From positions 726,965-790,964 of the forward strand of contig CAJIZG010000001.1 in NCBI GenBank assembly GCA_905181865.1: a stretch of 64,000 nucleotides of DNA, written 5' to 3'. Positions 1 through 8,635 of this stretch are shown piece by piece; positions within the stretch are counted from its first letter, which is position 1, and each line of letters begins with the position of its first letter. A program made the position numbers and the translations under genes. A model generated the notes under the pieces. It saw only the letters and a list, made by a program, of their open reading frames with translations. It was not told where the DNA came from and made no database searches. Source of the DNA: Urechidicola croceus (GTDB lineage: Bacteria > Bacteroidota > Bacteroidia > Flavobacteriales > Flavobacteriaceae).

Positions 1-2165
1 CAAATACTTCAGAAGAAGTAAAAGATTCTACAGCAACTGACAATCTTGATGATTTATTGGGAGAAGTTTCTGATTCTATTACAGCACCAAAAAAAGAAAA
101 TAGATTATTTGCATATTTATATCCAAACGTTGCTCAAAGTGCCAATCAAGCAAGTTCATTAATCGGACAATCTGCTATTATTGACACCGCTCGTGTAAAT
201 TCTTTCTTAGGGATGAAAGAGGTACGTGCTTTATTACCGTCAGAATTGCGTTATGTGAAATTCTTATGGGATTCTAAAGCAAACGGAGAAGTTTTAGGAT
301 TGTATGCTATTAAATCTAACCGTGAAGATATCGCTCCTATTGAAGGTGACGTAATCGATGATGCACGTCAAGAATTTGACCCTTATACTTCTGAACCACA
401 AGTGAGCATGTCTATGAACTCTATTGGTACAAAATTGTGGGCTACAATGACAACTAAAAATGCTAACGGAGGATTCGTAGCAGTTGTCTTAGATAACGAA
501 GTTCATTCTGCACCTAGAGTAAATGATCCAATTTTAGCAGGAAATACTTCTATTTCTGGCGGTACAATGAGTATTATAGAAGCAGAGGATTTAGCAAACG
601 TATTAAAGGCGGGTAAACTTCCTGCAGCAGCACATATTGTGCAAAAAGCAGTGGTTGGTCCATCTTTAGGTAAAGAAGCAATTGATAGTAGTTTTAGATC
701 TTTCGGTTTAGCGCTTATCCTTGTTTTACTTTGGATGGTATTCTATTATGGTAAAGCAGGTTTATTTGCAAATATTGCCTTGGCTGTAAATATCTTATTC
801 TTGTTTGGTTGGTTGGCTTCATTCGGAGCGGTATTGACCTTACCTGGAATTGCAGGTATTATCTTAACCATTGGTATGTCTGTTGATGCGAACGTAATTA
901 TATTTGAGCGGATCAAAGAAGAATTATCGGGAGGCAAAGGATTGAAAGAAGCCATTGCTGGTGGGTTCAGTTTTAAAGGAGCCTTGTCTGCAATCTTAGA
1001 TGCGAACGTAACTACATTCTTAACGGGTGTAATCTTATTTATATTCGGTACAGGTCCAATTAAAGGATTTGCTTACACATTAATGCTAGGTATTGTTACT
1101 TCTTTCTTTACTGCGGTATTTATTACTAGAATCATCTTAAACTGGTACACAAACAAAAACAGTGCACTAACATTCAATACAACAACTACCAAATCTTGGT
1201 TCCAAAATATCAATGTTGACTTCTTAAAAAAACGTAAACTAGCATACGTTATATCAGCAGCCGTTATTTTAATTGGTTTAGGTTCTTTGTTTACTAATAG
1301 TTTAAATTACGGTGTTGATTTTGTCGGAGGACGTTCTTATGAGGTTCAATTCGACAAACCTTTAAGTCCTACTGAAGTTAGAGAAACGTTAAAAGGAGTA
1401 TTTAAAGATCCGCCAGAAGTCAAAACATATGGTAACGACTCTAAGTTAAAAATTACTACAAAATACAGAATCGAAGAAGAAGGAAATGAAGTTGATGATG
1501 AAGTAACTGCTTTATTATTTGGTGGATTACAGTCATTCTTGCCAGACGGAACTTCTTTAGAAACGTTTAAAGGTGGTTTTGAAGGTCAAACAATTGGTAT
1601 CTTCAGTGAAATCAAAGTAGAGCCAACTATTGCCGATGATATTAAAACCGCAGCGAAATGGGCGATCTTCGGATCTCTATTAGTGGTGTTCTTATATATC
1701 TTAGTAAGATTTAGAAAATGGCAATATAGTTTAGGTGCAGTTGTAGCCGTTTTCCATGATGTATTAATTGTATTAGCTATCTTCTCATTGTTATACAAAT
1801 ACCTACCATTTGATATGGAAATTGGACAATCATTTATTGCTGCAATCCTGACAGTAGTTGGATATTCCTTGAATGATACGGTGGTAATTTTTGATAGAAT
1901 TAGAGAATATACAAGCCAACACAGTTCTTGGAAATATTCAAAAATTGTAAACAGTGCCTTAAGTAATACATTAGGAAGAACCATTAATACTTCAATTACA
2001 ACATTAGTCGTATTATTATCAATCTTCTTATTTGGTGGAGACTCTATTAGAGGGTTTATGTTTGCCTTGATTGTTGGGGTGATTGTGGGTACATACTCAT
2101 CGTTATTCATTGCATCACCAATTATGTATGATACATCTAAAAAATTAGATAGTAAGAACAAATAA
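1..2165 (+). CDS. secDF: Protein translocase SecDF fusion, 5' truncated by the window edge
   Basis: Accessory subunit of the Sec translocon that uses the proton gradient to pull secreted proteins out on the periplasmic side. The reading frame is open from base 3 with no stop, so the true start lies upstream; about 720 codons are visible. The SecD part ends with the periplasmic segment and a membrane block (NPILAGNTSISGG, then GIAGIILTIGMSVDANVIIFERI), followed after residue ~390 of the visible part by the SecF half (NYGVDFVGGRSYEVQF, then VGYSLNDTVVIFDRIRE). A single-chain SecD-SecF protein is usual in Bacteroidota. It is followed by an intrinsic terminator. Identification is secure. Confidence 0.95.
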   Translation, partial: NTSEEVKDSTATDNLDDLLGEVSDSITAPKKENRLFAYLYPNVAQSANQASSLIGQSAIIDTARVNSFLGMKEVRALLPSELRYVKFLWDSKANGEVLGLYAIKSNREDIAPIEGDVIDDARQEFDPYTSEPQVSMSMNSIGTKLWATMTTKNANGGFVAVVLDNEVHSAPRVNDPILAGNTSISGGTMSIIEAEDLANVLKAGKLPAAAHIVQKAVVGPSLGKEAIDSSFRSFGLALILVLLWMVFYYGKAGLFANIALAVNILFLFGWLASFGAVLTLPGIAGIILTIGMSVDANVIIFERIKEELSGGKGLKEAIAGGFSFKGALSAILDANVTTFLTGVILFIFGTGPIKGFAYTLMLGIVTSFFTAVFITRIILNWYTNKNSALTFNTTTTKSWFQNINVDFLKKRKLAYVISAAVILIGLGSLFTNSLNYGVDFVGGRSYEVQFDKPLSPTEVRETLKGVFKDPPEVKTYGNDSKLKITTKYRIEEEGNEVDDEVTALLFGGLQSFLPDGTSLETFKGGFEGQTIGIFSEIKVEPTIADDIKTAAKWAIFGSLLVVFLYILVRFRKWQYSLGAVVAVFHDVLIVLAIFSLLYKYLPFDMEIGQSFIAAILTVVGYSLNDTVVIFDRIREYTSQHSSWKYSKIVNSALSNTLGRTINTSITTLVVLLSIFLFGGDSIRGFMFALIVGVIVGTYSSLFIASPIMYDTSKKLDSKNK

Positions 2166-2190
2166 TCTCTTCTTACAAATAACCTATAGA

Positions 2191-2216
2191 ACCGTCTCAC
2201 TTTGAGGCGGTTTTTT
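2191..2216 (+). terminator. Intrinsic terminator after secDF
   Basis: ACCGTCTC pairs with GAGGCGGT (one G-U) across a 4-5 nt loop and is followed by six T. It sits 25 bases after the secDF stop. Directly after it, TATTTTTG at 2219-2226 fits the Bacteroidota -7 box (TAnnTTTG), so transcription of the next gene may begin near 2232; no good -33 TTG is visible. Confidence 0.8.
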
Positions 2217-2247
2217 GTTATTTTTGCATTCTCTTAATCAAAATAAT

Positions 2248-3360
2248 ATGAGTACCGTTAAATTACACAACAAGTATTTCGCGCCCTATTTATCTAAAGA
2301 AAAGATTGACAATATTACACAAACTTTGGTAAATCAAATTGCAAAAGATTGTGGTAATGAAATACCAATTTTTATTGGAATCCTTAATGGTTCATTCATG
2401 TTTGCAGCAGACTTCATTCGAAAATACCCGCGAGCTTGTGAAATATCGTTTGTAAAGTTAGCGTCTTATGTGGGTACAAGTTCAACCGGTACAGTTTCTC
2501 AACTTGTTGGAATTAATGAAGATTTAACAGGTCGTACAGTCATCATTCTTGAAGACATCATTGACACGGGGAGCACATTGCAAAAAATCTATGAAATTTT
2601 TAAAGACAAAAATGTAGGAACACTAAAAATAGCAACCTTATTTTTTAAACCCACTGTTTTCAAAAAGGAATTACCTATTGATTATATTGGCCTCTCTATT
2701 CCTGATGAATTTATTGTCGGATACGGCTTAGACTACAATAATTTAGGAAGAAACATCGATAGTATTTATAAAATAACTACACCAAAAATGACAAACATCG
2801 TATTATTCGGTCCTCCAGGAGCAGGGAAAGGAACTCAGGCAGATTTATTAAAAGACAACTATAATTTAGTTCATATCTCTACAGGGGATGTTTTTAGATA
2901 CAATATCAAAAACGAAACTGAACTCGGGTTATTGGCAAAGTCTTATATCAACGCTGGTAATTTAGTGCCAGATGAAGTAACTATAAACATGTTACAAGCA
3001 GAAGTTGAAAAAAATGCGGATGTTAAAGGATTTATTTTTGATGGATTTCCAAGAACCTCTTCTCAAGCTGAAGCGTTAGATGCTTTTTTAGCGACTAAAG
3101 GAGAAACAATAAACGGTATGATTGCTTTAGAAGTTTCTGAAGATTTATTGGTAGATCGTTTATTAGAAAGAGGTAAAACAAGTGGACGCCCAGACGACCA
3201 AGACGAATCTAAAATTCGCAATCGTTTTAACGAATACAATACTAAAACTGCCATACTTAAAGATTACTACGCGAAACAAAATAAATATTTTGGCGTTGAC
3301 GGCGTGGGATCTATTGAAGATATTACTGATAGATTGAGTACTATTATTGATACTTTATAG
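2248..3360 (+). CDS. Bifunctional hypoxanthine phosphoribosyltransferase / adenylate kinase fusion
   Basis: 370 residues. Residues 1-178 form a purine phosphoribosyltransferase (hpt type) with the PRPP loop ILEDIIDTGSTL, joining hypoxanthine/guanine to PRPP. From residue 181 (an internal Met at 2788) follows a complete adenylate kinase: P-loop FGPPGAGKGTQA, FDGFPRT, and a short LID (ERGKTSGRPDDQDESKIRNR) without zinc cysteines. There is no stop or frameshift between the halves, so both purine salvage and AMP phosphorylation are on one chain. ATG 2248 is preferred over an upstream in-frame TTG at 2215, which lies in the preceding terminator. An internal start at 2788 could also yield free Adk; the sequence cannot decide. 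Fusions of this kind are, to my recollection, annotated in some Flavobacteriaceae. Confidence 0.9.
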   Translation: MSTVKLHNKYFAPYLSKEKIDNITQTLVNQIAKDCGNEIPIFIGILNGSFMFAADFIRKYPRACEISFVKLASYVGTSSTGTVSQLVGINEDLTGRTVIILEDIIDTGSTLQKIYEIFKDKNVGTLKIATLFFKPTVFKKELPIDYIGLSIPDEFIVGYGLDYNNLGRNIDSIYKITTPKMTNIVLFGPPGAGKGTQADLLKDNYNLVHISTGDVFRYNIKNETELGLLAKSYINAGNLVPDEVTINMLQAEVEKNADVKGFIFDGFPRTSSQAEALDAFLATKGETINGMIALEVSEDLLVDRLLERGKTSGRPDDQDESKIRNRFNEYNTKTAILKDYYAKQNKYFGVDGVGSIEDITDRLSTIIDTL

Positions 3361-3457
3361 CATGTAATGCTTGCTTTAATGTAAGAATTACATACTATTA
3401 TTTATTTGCAAAATAAAGATTCTTGCCAAGGCAGGAATGACATAAAGGTTTAAAAGC

Positions 3458-4450
3458 ATGACTGAAGGAAATTTTGTTGACTACGTAAAAATTCACGCTG
3501 CTTCTGGTAAAGGAGGTAAAGGTTCAGTGCATTTACATCGTGAAAAGTTTATAACCAAAGGAGGTCCCGACGGCGGTGATGGTGGTCGTGGAGGGCATAT
3601 CATTATAAGAGCAAATAAAGGAATGTGGACACTCATTCACTTAAAGTATAGAAAACACTTTAAAGCAGATCATGGTGGGCATGGCAGTAAGAGCAGAAGT
3701 ACTGGTAAAGATGGTGGCGACGTTTATATAGATGTACCCTTAGGAACTATTGTTCGTGATACAGAAACCGATGAAATATTGTTCGAAATCACCTACGACG
3801 GTGAAGAACGAATCATGGTTGAAGGCGGAATGGGAGGTCGCGGAAACTGGCATTTTAAATCTTCTACCAATCAAACGCCACGTTATGCGCAACCTGGTGT
3901 TGACGGACAAGAACATTGGTTTCAATTGGAACTAAAAGTATTGGCAGATGTAGGACTCGTAGGTTTCCCTAATGCGGGAAAATCTACGCTACTATCTGTA
4001 TTAACTTCTGCGAAACCTAAAATTGCTGACTACGCGTTTACAACGTTAAAACCAAATTTAGGAATTGTAGAATACAGAGATTACAAATCATTTGTAATGG
4101 CAGATATTCCAGGAATTATCGAAGGCGCACATGAAGGAAAAGGACTAGGACATCGATTTTTAAGACATATAGAAAGAAATTCTACGTTGTTATTTTTAAT
4201 CCCTGCAGATAGTGATGATATTGAGAGGGAATACGGTATTTTGTTAAATGAACTGAAACAACATAATCCGGATTTATTGGATAAAGAACGACTTTTAGTA
4301 ATTTCAAAATCAGATATGCTCGATGAAGAATTACAAGAAGAAATTGAAAAATCTTTGCCTGCAGAAATTCCACATCTCTTTATTTCATCAATTGCTCAAA
4401 AAGGATTGGTAGCATTGAAAGATACGCTTTGGGAAATGTTAAATGTATAA
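3458..4450 (+). CDS. obgE: Obg family GTPase ObgE/CgtA
   Basis: 330 residues, the usual length for Bacteroidota Obg. Residues 1-158 form the glycine-rich Obg fold ([37 protein letters not shown]). The G domain follows: G1 [10 protein letters not shown]3 [10 protein letters not shown]4 as SKSD (NKxD variant), G5 SSIAQKG. Acts in late assembly of the 50S ribosomal subunit and in growth control. The C-terminal OCT extension of Bacillus-type Obg is absent. It lies in the same direction as hpt-adk after a ~100-base gap that contains a short repeat-like string (GGCAGGAATGACA). Confidence 0.95.
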   Translation: MTEGNFVDYVKIHAASGKGGKGSVHLHREKFITKGGPDGGDGGRGGHIIIRANKGMWTLIHLKYRKHFKADHGGHGSKSRSTGKDGGDVYIDVPLGTIVRDTETDEILFEITYDGEERIMVEGGMGGRGNWHFKSSTNQTPRYAQPGVDGQEHWFQLELKVLADVGLVGFPNAGKSTLLSVLTSAKPKIADYAFTTLKPNLGIVEYRDYKSFVMADIPGIIEGAHEGKGLGHRFLRHIERNSTLLFLIPADSDDIEREYGILLNELKQHNPDLLDKERLLVISKSDMLDEELQEEIEKSLPAEIPHLFISSIAQKGLVALKDTLWEMLNV

Positions 4451-4471
4451 CGTCTATATTTCCTCGAAAGA

Positions 4472-4545
4472 TCACTGAGCCGTGGTCACTGAGCGGAGTC
4501 GAAGTGAGTCTTAGTGAGTCTTAGTGCGTCGAAATACAGACTAGA
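4472..4545. repeat. Dispersed intergenic repeat, family A (GAGCGGAGTCGAA core)
   Basis: Contains CACTGAGC, CACTGAGCGGAGTCGAAGTG and a tandem AGTGAGTCTT/AGTGAGTCTT, ending in GTGCGTCGAA. The same core recurs at 7769-7863, 10498-10562 and, inverted, 40035-40058. It is confined to gaps between genes. Confidence 0.65.
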
Positions 4546-4595
4546 ATCTCTTGAATAAAAATTGAAAGCAATTCCTGTTTTCTCAGAAATAACCG

Positions 4596-5066
4596 CTAAT
4601 TCATAATAATTATTGGTAAAATAAATGCAGTCGTAACTGGGATCCCTCTTTTTATGGCTGGTCTTAACTTGGGTAAGTTTAACACTCCATTCTGCAACAA
4701 ACTATCCAATTCAGGAATCTGTTTATGCAGATAATCCGACGCTTTAAAGTTTGTTAGGATAACTTCGCCTTTACTGTCAATCTTCAAATTCAAATACAGG
4801 GTATCATTTAGTTTACGCAGTGTCGTAATCTCAGCAGAAGCCAAAGATGCGTAGATACTTTCAGACAATTTTATTTGAGAACAAATCTGCTGTTTTTTTA
4901 GAGAAGGAATACTCTTACAAGCGGGAAATAAGGGAAAACGATCAACCGATTTATAATCTATAATAGTATCCATAACTTCATCTGAATTCAATTCTTTCTT
5001 TTGAAAAAATTCACAGGAAACCAACACTAGACTCGTAAAAATAAAAAATATAATTCGTTGCGACAT
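4596..5066 (-). CDS. Small lipoprotein with TonB-C-like tail
   Basis: 156 residues. N-terminal lipoprotein signal with lipobox LVSC (Cys ~18). The middle holds FPLFPACKS, resembling the P-x-FPGC segment that precedes TonB C-terminal domains in Bacteroidota, and the end (LPKLRPAIKRGIPVTTAFILPI) resembles the last strand of that fold. This is inferred similarity; the protein is too short for a complete energy transducer. It sits downstream of, and on the same strand as, the BlaI/M56 module whose M56 protein carries a clear TonB-C domain, so it may be a diverged partner or paralogue. Confidence 0.6.
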   Translation of the reverse strand: MSQRIIFFIFTSLVLVSCEFFQKKELNSDEVMDTIIDYKSVDRFPLFPACKSIPSLKKQQICSQIKLSESIYASLASAEITTLRKLNDTLYLNLKIDSKGEVILTNFKASDYLHKQIPELDSLLQNGVLNLPKLRPAIKRGIPVTTAFILPIIIMN

Positions 5067-5150
5067 TGACTAAAAATAGTACGTGAAAATACAATTTTAA
5101 TTTGAAATAAAACAGCCAATAGATTGGTTCCAATTCTTGCTCGTTTTCTT

Positions 5151-5514
5151 CTACGATTTCTCCTTGTAAAAATAATTTTTTACAATCACGTTGCTTCTAC
5201 TTTGAGCAAATGCCGACATTTCTGAATCTTTGATTTTATATTTATTTATATAATTCTGATAGTGATTTAGCGCAATACATATCTCTTTATACTACGCATC
5301 TGAAGCCATTGCCAATTGAAAAAGGGCTTCGTAATTTGTATGATTACTTTTGTATGCGGTATCAAAAATATGTATGGCCTTTTTACATTCGCCATTTTCC
5401 TTTTGAATAATCTCCTTGTAACAACAAACTATCTACAACGCTAAAAACCGAAGTCTGAGTTTCGGTTTTTAAGGCAACAATAATTAGGAGTAGTATAACT
5501 ACATTCTTCCTCAT
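5151..5514 (-). pseudogene. Decayed small exported TPR-type protein
   Basis: Reading from ATG 5514 gives a signal-like start (MRKNVVILLLIIVALKTETQ), then SVVDSLLLQGDYSKG, then a frame break near 5395. In the next frame the reading resumes as ENGECKKAIHIFDTAYKSN, then ..YEALFQLAMASDA, hits TAG, and continues as YKEICIALNHYQNYINKYK before another TAG. The helical-repeat look (AIHIFDTAY, ALNHYQNYI) suggests tetratricopeptide repeats. At least one frameshift and one nonsense codon mark it as dead. It lies between the small lipoprotein and the M56 gene and probably belonged to the same cluster. Confidence 0.6.
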
Positions 5515-5575
5515 AGCAATTATTTTTATTAATCTTTCCTTTTCATTTATTATAGTTTTGTAATTGTTCTACTGT

Positions 5576-5642
5576 GATTCCCGCGAAGGCAGGAATCCAA
5601 TATAATCTGTGGTTTAGATTCCTGCGTTCGCAGGAATGACAA
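5576..5642. repeat. Dispersed inverted repeat, family B (GCAGGAATGACA)
   Basis: GATTCCCGCGAAGGCAGGAATC faces GATTCCTGCGTTCGCAGGAATGAC across ~20 bases, so the transcript would fold into a long imperfect hairpin. A half copy (AAGGCAGGAATGACA) lies at 3427-3441. Such strings are common in intergenic DNA of Flavobacteriaceae. Confidence 0.6.
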
Positions 5643-5707
5643 TTCATTAATTGATTTTTTTAGTAGTAATCGTTGGAGTTTCCTTTTCTTTCGTATATGT
5701 TTCGGAT

Positions 5708-7246
5708 TTAGTTAGTTACTTCACCTTCCACATTAAATGAAAGAGGGAGCATATAGGTTAAATTCACTGACTTACCTCCTTGTTTTCCGGGAGTCATCTT
5801 TGGTATCAAATTTACTACACGCCTAGCCTCCGTTTCCAAATCAGGATGCGGAGCTCGTGCTCCAACAATTTTAACAGTTCCATCGTTTAAAATTTTGAAT
5901 TGGATATAGATTTTCTTTTTGCCTGGCTCCAGACCTAACGTACCTGCTAAATCAGCGTTGAACTTTCTTACAATATGTATTTGTAAACTTTTATTCAAAC
6001 AAGCTTTCAACTCTTCTTTTGAACCTGCGCAACCTGGGTAAACTGGTGGCTCCTCAATTAATCTAAATGGTATATCTTCTTTCCCATTAAATTGCTCTCT
6101 ATCTGAAATTTCTTTAATTTCTGGTTTTAAATTAATAAATGCAATCTTTCGGCCTCCTTTAATTTGAAATAAAGAAATTTTACTTCTTGACATATATAAT
6201 ATTTTATCATATTCTGCTTTTTCTTTTGGTAATAAAACATCTTCACTAATAAGTTCTGCTTCTAACTTAATTTCAGTTTGATCAAAAGATCTGTAACGAT
6301 CTAGATAAGATTCTGAGCCATCTTTTTCTGAAGTTAGTTTACCTTCTTTAAATGTGTACCACGTCTGTTTTTCCAATCTTGCATCATTCTCGTTTACTTG
6401 TTTATTCGTTTCACAAGAAGAATACAACAACATACTTCCCAAAAGAGGTATCAGCACTAAATACTTTAACTTTTTTAACTTTTTCGATTTGTTTTTGGTA
6501 ATCATAGCAATACGTTTTTTAAGTAATGACGGTTTATAAAATTGATTTACGAAAGAAATATCTTCTACGTTAAAGGTTTGTGAAAGCAACTTGTTGAAAT
6601 ACGCTTTTTTATCTGTTCCTTGCACTACTTTTTCGTCAGAAATATATTCATGTAACAAAGTAATTCTATTTTGATAGAGGTATACCAGCGGATTGAACCA
6701 CATCACTATTTTAAGTAATTCAAAAAATAGCAAGTCCAGCGTATGGTATTGTTTACAATGCACCAACTCATGCTGAATGATGTGTAATTCTTCTTTTTTA
6801 GATACTGTTTTATCTAAAAAAATAAAATTGAAAAACGAAAAGGCAGCTTGTTTATTCTCTAGCAGAACCAAATAGTAATCTTTCTTCTCAATCCTTTTAC
6901 TAGACATAATGAGTCTAATAATACTGTTCAGTTTAAAAAGGAATAATAGAAATATCAAACCAGCGACTATATAAAAAAACAGACTTACATAATTGAAGGT
7001 CTCAACTACATGCATCGCAGCAGCTTCACGGTTTAACATCACCTCTGGTAACAGTAATATATATTCTTCTGGCACAGCATTTTTAAAACTTTCAAATTTT
7101 AATAGCGGCACTATAAAGGAAATTATTGGCGTTGCGAGTAAATACAATCGATTCCATTTAAAGAACGTTTCTTTTTGCAAAAACAAATCATAAACGGCCA
7201 AAAACACCACTTGAAATAAAACTACTTGTACAATATAATGTATCAT
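5708..7246 (-). CDS. M56 family (BlaR1-like) membrane metallopeptidase with C-terminal TonB domain
   Basis: 512 residues. Several membrane segments span residues ~1-110; the zinc motif HELVH is at 159-163, with a downstream Glu in FELLKIVMWFNPL as likely third ligand; another hydrophobic segment near 270 is followed by a Cys (LYSSCET) and then a soluble region. The last ~110 residues read as a TonB C-terminal domain (EEPPVYPGC, LEPGKKKIYIQFKI, LPLSFNVE). In BlaR1/MecR1 systems the M56 protein senses a ligand and cleaves the BlaI-type repressor. Its ATG overlaps the stop of blaI by four bases, so the two are co-expressed. The ligand is unknown; this architecture without a penicillin-binding sensor domain is frequent in Bacteroidota. 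Confidence 0.88.
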   Translation of the reverse strand: MIHYIVQVVLFQVVFLAVYDLFLQKETFFKWNRLYLLATPIISFIVPLLKFESFKNAVPEEYILLLPEVMLNREAAAMHVVETFNYVSLFFYIVAGLIFLLFLFKLNSIIRLIMSSKRIEKKDYYLVLLENKQAAFSFFNFIFLDKTVSKKEELHIIQHELVHCKQYHTLDLLFFELLKIVMWFNPLVYLYQNRITLLHEYISDEKVVQGTDKKAYFNKLLSQTFNVEDISFVNQFYKPSLLKKRIAMITKNKSKKLKKLKYLVLIPLLGSMLLYSSCETNKQVNENDARLEKQTWYTFKEGKLTSEKDGSESYLDRYRSFDQTEIKLEAELISEDVLLPKEKAEYDKILYMSRSKISLFQIKGGRKIAFINLKPEIKEISDREQFNGKEDIPFRLIEEPPVYPGCAGSKEELKACLNKSLQIHIVRKFNADLAGTLGLEPGKKKIYIQFKILNDGTVKIVGARAPHPDLETEARRVVNLIPKMTPGKQGGKSVNLTYMLPLSFNVEGEVTN

Positions 7247-7617
7247 TTCTCTTCTTCTTTTTCATTAATATTTTTCAAAATAGCTTCTAAATCTTTAATA
7301 TCCACATCGTTCTTTTTCATAAAAAACGACACCATACTTTTAAACGAACCCTCAAAATACCCGTCAACCAATTTGTGTAAACTCTGATTGGTATACTCTG
7401 GTTTTTCAATAATCGGATAATAAATATACCCCCTACCTTGCGGTTTATGAGATACAAAACCTTTCGTCTCCAAAATTCGAATAATGGTAGATACCGTATT
7501 ATATGCAGGTTTTGGTATGGGTAATTGCGCTATAATCTCTTTTACAGATGCCTCCTCTAGCGTCCATAAGACTTGCATCAATTGTTCTTCTGCTTTTGTT
7601 AATTGTTTTGCCATCAT
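7243..7617 (-). CDS. blaI: BlaI/MecI/CopY family repressor
   Basis: Winged-helix repressor, ~124 residues from ATG 7617 (MMAKQLTKAEEQLMQVLW); a Met one codon later and an upstream GTG at 7635 are alternatives. The family core is clear: PAYNTVSTIIRILETKGFVSHK (winged helix) and GRGYIYYPI (wing), followed by the dimerisation region. It is expected to repress its own operon with the M56 gene until cleaved. Two palindromes flank its probable -7 box (see 7641-7703). Confidence 0.92.
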   Translation of the reverse strand: MMAKQLTKAEEQLMQVLWTLEEASVKEIIAQLPIPKPAYNTVSTIIRILETKGFVSHKPQGRGYIYYPIIEKPEYTNQSLHKLVDGYFEGSFKSMVSFFMKKNDVDIKDLEAILKNINEKEEEK

Positions 7618-7640
7618 GCTACTTTTATTAATCACTTTTT

Positions 7641-7703
7641 AACTAAACTGTTAGTTCAACATGACAAATATAACTAAAAAATTAGTTTAAACTAATTTTT
7701 TAG
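7641..7703 (-). promoter_or_regulatory. blaI promoter with two palindromic operators
   Basis: On the minus strand a Bacteroidota -7 box TATATTTG (plus-strand 7665-7672) lies between two inverted repeats. Proximal: AACTAA-ACTG-TTAGTT at 7641-7656. Distal: a perfect 30-base palindrome at 7674-7703 whose centre reads TTAGTTTAAACTAA. Both carry the same half-site (TTAGTT/AACTAA). One covers the expected start point and the other the -33 region, which is how an autorepressing BlaI-type dimer pair would be placed. Confidence 0.75.
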
Positions 7704-7768
7704 GTGAAAGTTTTATAAAAGACGAATGCTTATATTGCACATACATTATAATCGCGATCATTATGGGT

Positions 7769-7863
7769 GTCCATTGCGCGGAGTCGAAATGAAAACAAAG
7801 AAGTCGCTTAATTACAGCACGAGTGTTCATTGAGCGGAGTCGAAATGAAAACAAAGAAATCAC
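7769..7863 (+). repeat. Two direct copies of a ~40-base intergenic repeat (family A)
   Basis: Copy 1 (7769-~7809) and copy 2 (7823-7863) share CATTG(C/A)GCGGAGTCGAA followed by ATGAAAACAAAGAA, with four to five differences. They belong to the GAGCGGAGTCGAA family. The second copy ends 21 bases before the DUF456 gene, so it lies in that gene's leader. Confidence 0.7.
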
Positions 7864-7884
7864 AAAGACAAAAAATAAAATCAA

Positions 7885-8385
7885 ATGGACATCTTTTTAC
7901 TCATACTCGGATTCTTACTTACACTCCTCGGAATTATTGGTTCTTTTTTACCTGTATTACCCGGTCCCGTTACAGGTTGGGCTGGATTACTGCTACTACA
8001 CCTCACAACTATTGTACCGAAAGACTGGACGTTTTTAGGAATTACGTTGGCGGTTTCAATCTTTATTTGGGGTATCGATTATATCATTCCCGCTTGGGGA
8101 ACAAAAAAATTTGGCGGAAGTAAAGCTGGAGTACGTGGATCGGTACTCGGTTTAATCATAGGGATACTATTCTTAGGTCCCTTGGGACTCATCATTGGCC
8201 CTTTCTTAGGTGCCTTTGTTGGAGAACTTATTAACGATCACAAAAATACGCGCAAAGCACTTAAAGCCGCGGTTGGTTCTTTTATTGGCTTTTTGCTTTC
8301 TACAGGTTTAAAATTAGGTGTAAGTATTTTTTTTGTAGGGCTCTTTCTAGATCTATTTTGGAAATACAAGGATTCTTTCTTTTAA
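7885..8385 (+). CDS. DUF456 family membrane protein
   Basis: 166 residues, almost wholly hydrophobic. The typical DUF456 features are present: LLTLLGIIGSFLPVLPGP, WGIDYIIPAWGTKKFGGSK, and a glycine-rich transmembrane block (GLIIGILFLGPLGLIIGPFLG). Four to five membrane spans are predicted by eye. Function of the family is not established. It stands alone between blaI (divergent) and lysS. Confidence 0.85.
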   Translation: MDIFLLILGFLLTLLGIIGSFLPVLPGPVTGWAGLLLLHLTTIVPKDWTFLGITLAVSIFIWGIDYIIPAWGTKKFGGSKAGVRGSVLGLIIGILFLGPLGLIIGPFLGAFVGELINDHKNTRKALKAAVGSFIGFLLSTGLKLGVSIFFVGLFLDLFWKYKDSFF

Positions 8386-8529
8386 ATCTCAGTGATTTCG
8401 GCAGCAGGAGCAATCGCATTCCTAAAGTCCGCTCATATCAAGTACATACCAGATCTATTAAATAGAGAAAATGTTAAAAAGATACCTGCCTACACAGGCA
8501 TGAAAATTCCCATAGAAACACCCACAAAC

Positions 8530-8560
8530 AAAAAAAGCGTCCCGAAGTACGGGAAGCTTT
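8530..8560 (-). terminator. Intrinsic terminator, minus strand
   Basis: Minus-strand AAAGCTTCCCG-TACTT-type loop-CGGGACGCTTT: CCCG/CGGG extended by U-A, one U-C mismatch and five further pairs, then seven T. The T tract is on the minus side only, so it acts leftward. Confidence 0.75.
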
Positions 8561-8630
8561 CCATTGGTTTTAATAAACCTATTGACGCTTTTCAACATCA
8601 ATCAACACAACATCCGTATCTTTCAATACA
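8530..8630 (-). ncRNA. Candidate small RNA (~100 nt) divergent from lysS
   Basis: On the minus strand a TATATTTG -7 box (8636-8643) is followed after ~6 bases by a ~100-base stretch with no plausible ORF, ending in a strong intrinsic terminator with seven T (8530-8560). No minus-strand protein gene ends here, so the promoter and terminator bracket a free-standing transcript. Predicted folds: a GGTTT-TTAA/AAACC hairpin (around 8567-8579), an alternative long pairing of GACGCTTTT with AAAAGCGTC that would close a three-way junction, and the terminator stem. Not matched to a named RNA family by eye. No -33 TTG is obvious. Confidence 0.6.
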
Positions 8631-8635
8631 GATCA

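Noticed and set aside
1586..2200. 204-codon minus-strand frame inside secDF
   Set aside because: It is the antisense shadow of a certain gene; composition follows the SecF codons.
7769..7863. CRISPR-like array
   Set aside because: Only two imperfect copies with a 13-base spacer and a repeat family found elsewhere in gaps; no cas genes.
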